The notes beneath the pieces are model-generated. The model was not told the origin of the DNA, ran no database searches, and saw only the letters and a program-made list of their open reading frames with translations. Position numbers and translations under genes: made by a program. A stretch of 64,000 nucleotides of DNA from VXYL01 sp965243095 (GTDB lineage: Bacteria; Pseudomonadota; Gammaproteobacteria; Pseudomonadales; Azotimanducaceae), in NCBI GenBank assembly GCA_965243095.1, contig OZ251530.1:3410001-3474000 (forward strand), read 5' to 3'. Position 1 is the stretch's first letter. Each line of letters begins with the position of its first letter. Shown here one piece after another: positions 47,544-56,428 of this stretch.

Positions 47544-48452
47544 CTAAAACCAACCCCTCTCGACAGCGCCCTCGCCATCTTCCACGTCGCTACCCAACGC
47601 ACGTTCTACATGGGATAAGAAACGCCGAAACATGCTTGGGTCCAGCGGGTGTTCAACTATGTGTCGCTCGAAAGCAACTCGGTTGTCCTTTCTCCCCGCC
47701 GCAGAGGAAAACTGGCCGCGCAGTTCGGCACCAAGGCGTCTCGCTCTGCGGAGCACGATCACTTCCTCAATCGCCGTCAGGTCGGTGCTGATCGGCGTCA
47801 TGTCCAGCCATTCGCAAAGCAGGAGATAGCGCGAGCTCGGGATAGCGGCCTTCAAGTCCTGCGCTGTCGCGCTGGCCTCTTGGAACATCGTCTTGTCGAG
47901 GTTGGTCTTGATTTCCGCGGCAATATACGCGAGCTCAGTGCGCTCACTGTGTGCATTGCTGAAGTCCTCATCATGGGACGCCTGAACGAACAAAGGACGC
48001 ACTACCGCGAAGTCTTGGTCCTTCGCTCGAACCTCCATGCCGCCACCGACCGAGTCCGAGCGGAGATCCGAATCGAAACGGATTTAGGCAAGTGCCCTGG
48101 ACGGTCCGATCATCAATCCGCGTCCTTCCATGCGTTCGGCAAACTGATTGCCGACGAGCCTCGGCAGGAACTCCTCAAGCACCGTGTTGTCGAGTTTGAG
48201 CTGCCCCTTCTGGCGATAAAGAAAGTCCTCGTCGCTATCGTAGATTAGATTGAGATCGATGAACTTCTTGTAGCCATTGAGGCTCGCCACCAAGGACTCC
48301 ACCGGTTGTCGGCCTCGCAAGCCGTCCAAACCTGCGATCCACGCATCGTATCTTTCGATGGCGCTGCGAACTCTTGGCAGATCGTCCGCCGGCAACTTGC
48401 CGTTGTCAAGCAACGCCTTCAGCTTGTCTCCATGCGGGGTCTTGTAATCCAT
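47544..48452 (-). pseudogene. Bpu10I-like type II restriction endonuclease, one nonsense codon
   Basis: From the ATG at 48452: HGDKLKALLDNGKLPADDLP, YDAWIAGLDGL, YKKFIDLNLIYDSDEDFLYR, then QKGQLKLDNTVLEEFLPRLV, which I associate with the Bpu10I endonuclease family. TAA at 48084-48086 interrupts (GPSRALA*IRFDSDL). The same frame continues GGMEVRAKDQDFAVVRPLF to HVERALGS and a stop at 47544. A single C-to-T change (CAA to TAA) explains the break. The gene starts 4 bases after the methyltransferase stop, so they were an operon. The methyltransferase is intact, the nuclease is not. Confidence 0.7.
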
Positions 48453-48456
48453 CTTC

Positions 48457-49737
48457 TCAGGCAGAAAGCTGCGCTAGCGTACTAGGGATCGGCATTGGGG
48501 ATGGTGAGGACTCGTCTATTCTAGCCAGAGCTTCCTCCAGTCCTAGACTCTCCTCTGGCGGCGCGAGCGAGCGCGAGGCCGCGAGCACCTTCTTCGCGGT
48601 TGCGCGCGCGGCGGTCAAAGCACTCCCTTGGTCCACGAGGTCGGGCGTGTTGCGAAAGTGCAGGATGTCTTCGTAGATGTTCTTCCCGAAGCGATTACGG
48701 AACACCCGCTCCTGCCGCTGTTCAATCACAAGCCCTACGCCGGCCACCGCTAGCTCCGCCACTAGTTCGCCGTTGAAGAAGCGTGTGCCACGGACCGATG
48801 ACTCGCGTCCAAGCACAAGGATCAGACGAGCCCCGGTCTTCGCGGTGCGCGCCATCTCGCGCAGGGCGAGAACCATGTCCAAGGCATACTGCGCGACGGT
48901 GCGGAAGCGGTTGCCCCTGTTCTGACGATTCGACCCGATTTCGGAATGGGCGATGGGCAAGATGTCGCACTCAAGCGCTTCGACGGATCGGCGGAACTGT
49001 TGATGATAGTTGTGAACATTAATGTAGGGCGGTGATGTAATCACCAAATCTATCGTGCCGGATTCTATCGCGAGGGCCCTAGCGTCCGCGTGATTTACCG
49101 AAACAGATGTGGCGTTAGGGGGTAGGTCGTGGACCAAACGCTCTAGGCGTTGCCAATTTCTATAGACGGTTTCCGCGTCCAAGCGCTTTTGAAAGAAGTC
49201 GCACAGAATAACAAGCGCTGCTGCAAGGTCTTTGGTCGGCCCGACGCTACATTCGCGCCACAATTGAACAAGCGTGGCTTCCAGCTCGTCTCTCGCTTTC
49301 AAGCCAGTGTTGTCGCAGAAAAGGGGGCCGTAAGGCGCCCCAACTGCTTCATCGATCCGTTGGCGCAGAAGGTTGACGGCGTCCAACCGTGCCGACGTGT
49401 CCAAGTTGATGAGTCGGTAAACTCGCGCTAGGGCGACGGCGGCGGGATTGAGATCGCTTCCGCAGGATGCGAGCCGCAGCCTGGCCGCTTCAACGAGGGC
49501 GGTGCCGCTGCCGACGAAGGGATCGAGCACCGTCCCGCCCCGGCGTGCGTAGGCACTGAGCAACCCCTCCACAAGCTGCGGGGAGAATTGGCCGTGCCAG
49601 GGCAATAGGTTGGTCCGCACCCGCTGGGCAATGTCGAGACGGCCTTGAGGGACAGAGTCCCGATCTATCGGGGTGGTGGCGAGCGCCTTGAGCGGCGACG
49701 AGCGAGGTGGCGGTTGTGGCGGGGCGGGCTCAGCCAC
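48457..49737 (-). CDS. DNA methyltransferase of a type II restriction-modification pair
   Basis: About 426 residues. The GTG at 49737 is a likely start (TTG 49740 is also possible). AdoMet motif I is GTVLDPFVGSGTALVEAARL, then SDLNPAAVALAR. Catalytic motif IV is DLVITSPPYINVHNY. TSPPY is typical of N4-cytosine or N6-adenine methyltransferases. It lies immediately upstream of the Bpu10I-like endonuclease gene and was its protective partner. It may remain as an orphan methyltransferase, giving immunity to invading restriction systems of the same specificity. Confidence 0.85.
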   Translation of the reverse strand: MAEPAPPQPPPRSSPLKALATTPIDRDSVPQGRLDIAQRVRTNLLPWHGQFSPQLVEGLLSAYARRGGTVLDPFVGSGTALVEAARLRLASCGSDLNPAAVALARVYRLINLDTSARLDAVNLLRQRIDEAVGAPYGPLFCDNTGLKARDELEATLVQLWRECSVGPTKDLAAALVILCDFFQKRLDAETVYRNWQRLERLVHDLPPNATSVSVNHADARALAIESGTIDLVITSPPYINVHNYHQQFRRSVEALECDILPIAHSEIGSNRQNRGNRFRTVAQYALDMVLALREMARTAKTGARLILVLGRESSVRGTRFFNGELVAELAVAGVGLVIEQRQERVFRNRFGKNIYEDILHFRNTPDLVDQGSALTAARATAKKVLAASRSLAPPEESLGLEEALARIDESSPSPMPIPSTLAQLSA

Positions 49738-49943
49738 CAACAGCGGGAGGTCGGCCGTCCGGTCGTCTTGTTTGTGAATGCGCCCCCGGCCGCGGCAGAT
49801 GTCCGCGATGGCGCGCGTGGGCGGGACGTGCCTGTGAAGGGTTGCATGAGGGACATTCTATGACGAGCGCATAACTAAGTCCATTTGGCAAGGCCGTGTT
49901 GCGGTAGTGTCGCCCGCCACAGCCCGCACGCGCCCACGCCCCC

Positions 49944-52121
49944 ATGCCCACGCTCACCGGCATCCACAACGAGAACGAGTTCTACAGCCACCACTACTTG
50001 GCCGAGATCTTCGCCGGCGACATTCAGGCCACCCTCGAACGCTGGCGCAAGGAGGCCGAAGCCGCCAGCGTCCGCACGCCCTACGCCGAACTTCGGGCCC
50101 TCGCGCCCGAGTACCAGCGCTTTCGCCGGGAGTTCGCGCACGAGCGGCGCACCGGGGAGCGCATCCTCAGGCAGCGGGAGTGGTTTCGGCGGTTGCTGCC
50201 GGCGCTTGGCTATGGCTGCCAGCCCGCGAACCATCTGCTGGAGGACGGCAGCGAGGTGCCGATTCTCTGCGCCGTGGGTGGCACCGGGGGCAACGCGAAC
50301 GCGCCCCGGCTGCTCGTGCTCGGCACCTGCGATCCGCACGGCGAAGGGGAGGATCCGCTCACCCTCAAGCCGCATCGCTTGCAGTTCCACGGGGAAGCGC
50401 CGCCGGCGGAGGCCATCCTCGCCGAGACTTGGAACGCCATCGTCACGCGGCGCGTCTTCGGCCAGAGCCGGCCGCCGCGGTGGCTCATCGTCCTCTCTCC
50501 CAACGGCGCGCTCCTGCTCGAACGGGGGAAGTGGGCGCACAATCGGGCGCTGCGGTTCGATCTCGACGAGATCTTCACGCGCCGCGACGACGCCACGCTC
50601 AAGGCCACCGCCGCGCTGCTGCACCGCGAGAGCCTGCTGCCCGCCAGCGGGCAGAGTCTGCTCGACGGGCTGGACGAGAACAGCCACAGGCACGCCTTCG
50701 GGGTGTCCGAGGACTTGAAGCACGCGCTGCGGGAGAGCATCGAGCTCATCGGCAACGAGGCCATCCGGCATCTGCGCGAAGTCTCGAAGGAGCGCATCTA
50801 CGACCTCCCGGACGCCGCGCTCGCCCACACGCTCGGGCTCGAAGCGCTGCGGTACATGTACCGGCTGCTGTTCCTGTTCTACATCGAGGCGCGGCCCATG
50901 CTGGACTACGCGCCGCTGAACGCCGAGGCGTACCGGCGCGGCTACGGGCTGGAGCGGCTGCGCGATCTGGAGATGGCGCGGCTGACCACCGAGGAATCCC
51001 GCAACGGGTACCACCTGCACCTCAGCATCGAGCAGCTGTTCCGCCTCGTCCGCCACGGCTTCCACGCGGAGGAAGACCTGCTCAGCGGCAACGGCGCAAC
51101 GCCGCAAGCCCCGCGCAAGCCGCAGAGCCACGGCTTCTCGATGCGCCCGCTGGACAGCCGGCTGTTCCGCGAGGACGCCACGCCGCTGCTGAACCAAGTG
51201 AAGCTGCGCAACCATGTGCTGCAGCGGGTGCTGCGGCTGATGTCCCTCAGCCGCCCCGGCACCCGCCGCGGCCAAAGACGCGGCACCGCAAGCACAAGGC
51301 GCGGCCGCATCTCCTACGCCCAGCTCGGCATCAACCAGCTGGGCGCCGTGTACGAGGCGCTGCTGGCCTACCGCGGCTTCTTCGCCGAAGAGGACCTCTA
51401 CGAGGTGAAGCCGGCCGGCAAGGCCCACGACGCCCTCGCCACCGCCTACTTCGTCCCGCAGCGCGACCTGGCGCAATACGACGAACAAGAGAAGGTGCAG
51501 GACCGCGACGAGAACGGCCGCCTCAAACTCCGCGTCCACAAACGCGGCACCTTCGTCTACCGCCTGGCCGGCCGCGACAGGCAGAAGTCCGCCAGCTACT
51601 ACACCCCCGAGTCCCTCACCCGCACCGTGGTGAAGCACGCCCTGCGCGAACTGGTCGCCGACGCCACGCCCGCCGACGACATCCTGAACGTCACCGTGTG
51701 CGAACCGGCGATGGGTTCCGCCGCCTTCCTGAACGAGGCCGTGAACCAGCTGGCGGAGCGCTACCTGGAACGCAAGCAGCGCGAACTGAACCGCCGCATC
51801 GAGCACGCCGACTACGCCGACGAACTGCAGCGCGCCCGCCACCGCATCGCGGACCGCAGCGTGTTCGGCGTGGACCTGAACCCGGTGGCGCTGGAACTCG
51901 CCGAGGTCTCGCTGTGGCTGAACGGCATCCACCGCGACGGCCACGTGCCGTGGTTCGGCTTCCAGCTCATGTGCGGCAACTCGCTGGTCGGCGCCCGCCG
52001 GCAGGGCGTACACAGCGAAGGCGCCCGCCCGGCTAGCCCTTGCCGCGTGAAGCCGATGATGGACTGCGCACACTGGCAAGCCCACAGCCGCAAAATACAA
52101 AATACGCCATCGTTGACGTAA
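49944..52121 (+). CDS. Large adenine methyltransferase, copy C, truncated with internal deletion
   Basis: 725 residues, nearly identical to the first about 695 residues of the 1621-residue protein at 56429. It has the N-terminal domain (MPTLTGIHNENEFYSHHY), the helical region and AdoMet motif VCEPAMGSAAFLNEAVNQL. At GARRQ it skips about 430 bases-worth of codons to GVHSEG and then about 25 codons of degenerate sequence before a stop at 52121. The catalytic NPPW motif and the target-recognition half are absent, so it cannot methylate DNA. The skip lies between two short matching CGCC(G/A)GCAGGG-like stretches. The stop codon overlaps the -35 of the promoter for the next operon. Confidence 0.85.
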   Translation: MPTLTGIHNENEFYSHHYLAEIFAGDIQATLERWRKEAEAASVRTPYAELRALAPEYQRFRREFAHERRTGERILRQREWFRRLLPALGYGCQPANHLLEDGSEVPILCAVGGTGGNANAPRLLVLGTCDPHGEGEDPLTLKPHRLQFHGEAPPAEAILAETWNAIVTRRVFGQSRPPRWLIVLSPNGALLLERGKWAHNRALRFDLDEIFTRRDDATLKATAALLHRESLLPASGQSLLDGLDENSHRHAFGVSEDLKHALRESIELIGNEAIRHLREVSKERIYDLPDAALAHTLGLEALRYMYRLLFLFYIEARPMLDYAPLNAEAYRRGYGLERLRDLEMARLTTEESRNGYHLHLSIEQLFRLVRHGFHAEEDLLSGNGATPQAPRKPQSHGFSMRPLDSRLFREDATPLLNQVKLRNHVLQRVLRLMSLSRPGTRRGQRRGTASTRRGRISYAQLGINQLGAVYEALLAYRGFFAEEDLYEVKPAGKAHDALATAYFVPQRDLAQYDEQEKVQDRDENGRLKLRVHKRGTFVYRLAGRDRQKSASYYTPESLTRTVVKHALRELVADATPADDILNVTVCEPAMGSAAFLNEAVNQLAERYLERKQRELNRRIEHADYADELQRARHRIADRSVFGVDLNPVALELAEVSLWLNGIHRDGHVPWFGFQLMCGNSLVGARRQGVHSEGARPASPCRVKPMMDCAHWQAHSRKIQNTPSLT

Positions 52122-52140
52122 GTTATAATTGGCGTATGAT
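52113..52140 (+). promoter_or_regulatory. Promoter with perfect dyad, copy 2 of 2
   Basis: TTGACG at 52113-52118, 16-base spacer, TATGAT at 52135-52140, identical to the copy at 44333-44360. CGCCATC at 52105-52111 and GATGGCG at 52138-52144 form a perfect 7-bp inverted repeat enclosing the -35 and overlapping the -10, a good position for a repressor site. It drives the ATPase / ATPase-TPR operon starting at 52168. Confidence 0.7.
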
Positions 52141-52167
52141 GGCGCACATCTAAGGCGGGCAAGTGCG

Positions 52168-53337
52168 ATGCAGATCAACCCCGGCGGGCAGTTGGACATC
52201 AAAGACGTGATTGGGCGGGACGACGAGATCGGCCGTTACTGGCGCGTCATCGGGCGCCAAGGGCTCGTCATCTCGGCGGAGCGGCGCATCGGCAAGACCC
52301 ACATCGTCCGCAAGATGCGGGACGAGTGCCGAGGCGGATATTTGCCCTTCTATCAAGACCTTGAAGCCGTCCACACCACCCCCGAGCTCATCCGCTCGAT
52401 CTACGACACCGTTCACCAGGCCTTGGACACCGTGCCTCGCCTCAAGGCCTACGTCGCCAAGTGGACGCCCCTGCTCCCAAGCAGGATCGCCGGAGTCGAC
52501 TTGCCGACTGGTGCGGCCACGTCGCAAGCCCTCCTCTCCCAGGCACTCGACGACCTGGCCGGCATTGCCGACGACAAGCTCGTCCTGATGCTGTGGGACG
52601 AGTTCCCCCTCATGGTGGACAACATTCGACGCAGGGAAGGCCCGGACTCGGCCATTCAGCTACTCGACTGCCTGCGTGCGCTGCGCCTTCGGCACTCGGA
52701 CCGCCTGCGCCTCCTGTTCACAGGCTCGATCGGCCTGCATCTGGTGCTCCGATCCCTGCGCAAGGCGGGGAACACCAACGACCCGGTCAACGACATGCTG
52801 TCGCTCACCGTGCCACCCTTGGCCGACGAAGACGCCACCCGCCTCGCCACCGCGCTGCTCAAGGAGACTTGCGCTGTCCCGGCGCAGATTCCAGCGCCGG
52901 CCGCGCACATAGCCAGCGAGGTCGGCGGGTTTCCTTACCACATCCACCATGTGGTCGACCAACTCGACCAAGTGAGGCGCCCGCTCACCATCGAGGACGT
53001 GTCTTCGGCCGTAGGCGCTCTGGTCCTCGACCCCGGTGATCCCGCGCACTTCAACCACTACGTCAACCGCCTGTCGTCGTACTACACCGACGACGAGCGG
53101 ACGCTCGCTCTGCTCGTGCTCCGAGTCATGGCCGGCCAACCGTCGCCCTCGCCTATCCACGAGCTTCTCAACCTTTGCCGGCATGCGGCCCCGTCGCTGG
53201 CGGATGAGCAGATGCACGAGATCCTCACCGTCCTAGCCCAAGACCACTACATAGAGCCTCGGAAGTCTGCAGAAGGAGTGGCGTACGATTTCCGCTGGCG
53301 GCTCGTCAAGAGATGGTGGCGGGAGAGACGGCCATGA
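52168..53337 (+). CDS. P-loop ATPase, first gene of a candidate defence operon
   Basis: 389 residues from the ATG at 52168. VIGRDDEIGRYWRVI is the entry of an Orc/Cdc6-type AAA fold. Walker A is SAERRIGKTHI (arginines where the glycine-rich loop is usual), Walker B is LVLMLWDEFPLM. The middle has PLADEDATRLATALL, and the C-terminus looks like a winged helix (LADEQMHEILTVLAQDHYIE). No nuclease or membrane domain is evident. It overlaps the next gene by 4 bases (ATGA), so the two products are made together and probably interact. I cannot name a known system. Confidence 0.75.
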   Translation: MQINPGGQLDIKDVIGRDDEIGRYWRVIGRQGLVISAERRIGKTHIVRKMRDECRGGYLPFYQDLEAVHTTPELIRSIYDTVHQALDTVPRLKAYVAKWTPLLPSRIAGVDLPTGAATSQALLSQALDDLAGIADDKLVLMLWDEFPLMVDNIRRREGPDSAIQLLDCLRALRLRHSDRLRLLFTGSIGLHLVLRSLRKAGNTNDPVNDMLSLTVPPLADEDATRLATALLKETCAVPAQIPAPAAHIASEVGGFPYHIHHVVDQLDQVRRPLTIEDVSSAVGALVLDPGDPAHFNHYVNRLSSYYTDDERTLALLVLRVMAGQPSPSPIHELLNLCRHAAPSLADEQMHEILTVLAQDHYIEPRKSAEGVAYDFRWRLVKRWWRERRP

Positions 53338-56228
53338 GAACCGGCTTCCTGCGCAGCTCGCGCTACAGCCCAGGGAATATGGACCGCCAATCCTTGGAGG
53401 CGCTTTTCGTCGGACGTGGCGACTTGATGGAGGACGTACTGTCTCGCATTACCAAGTCCGTACTGGGCACCGGCAAGCACTACGTTCTCCTAGTCGGACC
53501 GAGGGGATCGGGGAAGACCCACTTCCTCACCTTGGCGTACCACCGGTTGGTGGATCGGTTGTGCGCTGCCAACGCACAGCGCCGTATCGCCGTCGCTCTG
53601 CTCAAGGAGGAGGAATGGGGAGTGGCATCGTTTTTGGACTTCGTTGTCCGCATCCTGCGAGCCCTAGCCGATCAAGCACCCGAATTGGAAGCCGAGATCG
53701 CCGCCGTATACGATAGGTTCTCGAAAGATCCGGCCGACGCAGAGGCGCTCGCCCTTGCGCGGCTTCGACGGCATATACGAGGCAAGACGCTGCTGCTGCT
53801 CTGCGAGAACCTCGTGGACCTTTTCGACGGTCTGGGCGACGAAGGGCAGAAGCGGTGGCGAGCCACCATCCAAGAAGACGGCAACTGGACCGTCGTGGCG
53901 TCCACGCCGTCTCTTTTTTCGGCCGTCACGCTGCAGGACAACCCCTTCTACGGCTTCTTTACCGTCCGCGCACTGCAGAAGATCGATTTCGAAACCGGCC
54001 TCGATCTGCTCGTCAAGAAGGCAGTCCACGAGCAAAAGACCGAACTGGCGGATTTCCTTCGCACGCCTCTCGGTCGCACCCGTGTGCGGGCAATCCATCA
54101 TCTGGCAGCCGGCAACCATCGCGCCTACGTCGTTCTGTTCGACTTCCTCAACAAGGAGACTCTCAATGATCTCGTTCTGCCATTCATGCACATGATCGAT
54201 GATCTAACGCCCTACTACCAAGACCGGATACGTCAACTTGCGCCGGCCCAACGGAAAATCGTCGAATTCCTATGCCTCGAAGGCAGGCCTAGGACTATCA
54301 AGGAAATTTCGACGCCTTGCCTGATGTCGCAGCAGACGACTGCCAAGCAGATTGGCGAACTCGACGCAACCGGATTCGTCAACCGTAGACGCGTTGGGCG
54401 CAACACCTACTGCGAGCTCTCGGAGCCCTTGATGCGGATCTGCATTGAGGTCAAGGACCACAGGATTCAGCACTTCCGCCTGTTCGTGGAGCTCCTCCGT
54501 CACTGGTTCACCAACCGCGAACTTGAGCGTCGGCGGGCGGCCTTGCAGCAAAGCGACCACAGCGCTCAGCTAGATCGTACTCACGTTGAGGAGGCGGTTA
54601 AGTGCTTTCTTGCCGATGAGAACGAGCCGTACGCGGACGCATTGGAGGTCGAAGCGCAGCGATGTCTGGATGCGGGCAACTACGATGGGTTGGCGGCGAT
54701 TCAGAAGATCTTGGCCCAGGATCGAGGACGTGCGGAGGACTACCGCGTATGGGTTTCGGCCCTCCTACGGGCGGGCGAAGCGGAACGAGCGATTGCCGCG
54801 GGACGTGAGGGTGCTGGAAAACATCCTGACGACGCGGGCATCCAGTTGTGGCTCACCCGCGGTTTCTGCGAGCGTGAGCGGTTCACCGAAGCGCTAGGCG
54901 CTCTCGACCGCGCTATTGCCATCGACAACACAAAACCTGCCCACCACTGCCTCCGGGCCGATGTCCTACTGCGGCTTGGCCGACTCAAGGAAGCGGTACA
55001 AGAGGCCCAAGCTGTCCTCGATCTCGAGCCCAACCACTGGCACAGTTTCCAACAGATGATCCGTGCGGCGATCGGCATGGGGCGTGTTCAGGATGCGGAA
55101 GCCTATGTGAAGAAACTCATTCGACTCGCGCCTGCCGAGCCAGATGCCTTGCGCATCGCATCAAGCTTCTATGCCGGCCACGACCGGCTAGACCAAGCCC
55201 TTGAGCTTGTCGACAGAGCGCTGGACATCGATGCTGCCAATAAAAAGGCGCATGAACTACGTGGCTTCGTGCTCTTCAAGATGGAGAAATACGACCTAGC
55301 GAGCGAAGAGTTGAGACTGTCCGCGTCCCATCGCACGAAGTCCGTGCCGACACACTGCCGATTGGCAGATTCGTTGCTTCTTTCCGGCGAGTGGGAGGAA
55401 GCTATCCAAGTTGCTGAGCGGCTCATCGAGATAGATCCGGCGCACAGCCACGCGCACTATGTGCAAGGGGAGGCATTGATTGAACTTGGTCGTGCCACGG
55501 ATGCGGTCTCGGCATTCGATGAACTGCTGCCAACAAGCGACTGCCACTCACTGCTGCTCGCTGCAACGAGCACTAGAGAGACCGGCGACTACGCGTCAGC
55601 GGGTAGGTATCTCGATCGGTTGGCCGAGCTAGACCCTCGCAATCGAGAACTCTGGATAGAACGTACCCGGCTTTGTATGGATGAATGCGCCTTCGACAGA
55701 GCAGCGGAAAGTGCCGCCGTGCTTGGGACTCTGCCGAGCAGTGCGCTCTTGGGTCGCCTGCTTGGTGCGCAAGCGGCCGCTGCCGCCAAGCCGCTGCCGG
55801 ACGCGCTGGCAACCCTCGGAACCAAGCTCGATCTCGAAGACTTCGAGCGCGATGCAGAACGGCATCTGGCCGCCACTGTAGGCATCCTGACCATATCCGT
55901 GCGCAATTTCGGCCCTCGTCATCTTGCCAAAGGGTTGGCAGCACTCAAGGAGATAATGGCGGATCGCCTTGATGAGGGCATCATCGGTTGCATCCTTGTC
56001 GACTTCCTGAAGGCGAACGGCGGCGATGGCTTCGCCGGTGATCTAGTGGAGTGGGAGCAAGCTCTGGAGGATGTCGCGGCCTCGTTGCTCGACCTCGATG
56101 ATTGCCGCATCCCTATCGAGATGCTTCGCGCAACGGTGAGATACGCCAAGACGGGCGACGAAAGGCACCTGCTGAGCTTGCCGCTCGAACAACGCGAATT
56201 GCTGGAAGAGGTATGTGTTGTCGTATAG
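53334..56228 (+). CDS. STAND-like ATPase with winged helix and TPR repeats, second gene of the operon
   Basis: 964 residues. N-terminal NTPase: FVGRGDLMEDVLSRI, Walker A LLVGPRGSGKTHFL at about residue 55, Walker-B-like TLLLLCENLVDLF, in which the usual aspartate is cysteine, then VVASTPSLFSAV. A winged helix lies around residues 310-380 (KIVEFLCLEGRPRTIKEIST...TAKQIGELDATGFVNRR). Residues about 440-800 are TPR-like helical repeats (AEDYRVWVSALLRAGEAERA, ALDRAIAIDNTKPAHHCLRA). The C-terminus is unassigned. This NTPase-HTH-TPR order is that of STAND sensors such as MalT and the Avs proteins, but no effector domain is seen, so the partner gene or a cellular target may execute the response. Confidence 0.75.
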   Translation: MRTGFLRSSRYSPGNMDRQSLEALFVGRGDLMEDVLSRITKSVLGTGKHYVLLVGPRGSGKTHFLTLAYHRLVDRLCAANAQRRIAVALLKEEEWGVASFLDFVVRILRALADQAPELEAEIAAVYDRFSKDPADAEALALARLRRHIRGKTLLLLCENLVDLFDGLGDEGQKRWRATIQEDGNWTVVASTPSLFSAVTLQDNPFYGFFTVRALQKIDFETGLDLLVKKAVHEQKTELADFLRTPLGRTRVRAIHHLAAGNHRAYVVLFDFLNKETLNDLVLPFMHMIDDLTPYYQDRIRQLAPAQRKIVEFLCLEGRPRTIKEISTPCLMSQQTTAKQIGELDATGFVNRRRVGRNTYCELSEPLMRICIEVKDHRIQHFRLFVELLRHWFTNRELERRRAALQQSDHSAQLDRTHVEEAVKCFLADENEPYADALEVEAQRCLDAGNYDGLAAIQKILAQDRGRAEDYRVWVSALLRAGEAERAIAAGREGAGKHPDDAGIQLWLTRGFCERERFTEALGALDRAIAIDNTKPAHHCLRADVLLRLGRLKEAVQEAQAVLDLEPNHWHSFQQMIRAAIGMGRVQDAEAYVKKLIRLAPAEPDALRIASSFYAGHDRLDQALELVDRALDIDAANKKAHELRGFVLFKMEKYDLASEELRLSASHRTKSVPTHCRLADSLLLSGEWEEAIQVAERLIEIDPAHSHAHYVQGEALIELGRATDAVSAFDELLPTSDCHSLLLAATSTRETGDYASAGRYLDRLAELDPRNRELWIERTRLCMDECAFDRAAESAAVLGTLPSSALLGRLLGAQAAAAAKPLPDALATLGTKLDLEDFERDAERHLAATVGILTISVRNFGPRHLAKGLAALKEIMADRLDEGIIGCILVDFLKANGGDGFAGDLVEWEQALEDVAASLLDLDDCRIPIEMLRATVRYAKTGDERHLLSLPLEQRELLEEVCVVV

Positions 56229-56428
56229 GCCAAGGTCGCGCCGGACGAGAGCAGGTAGGAGGCAAAGCCCGCGGATGGCGTCCTTGCAGTCTCTCAGCCA
56301 GTGCCTAGCCGCCGCCGTTGGCGTTTATCCGCCCACAGCGCACCGTCGCAGCGATCCGCCATTTCGCCACTCCTGCGAAGCGCCACTGCGGTAGTATCGC
56401 CCGCCACAGCCCGCACGCCCACGCCCCC

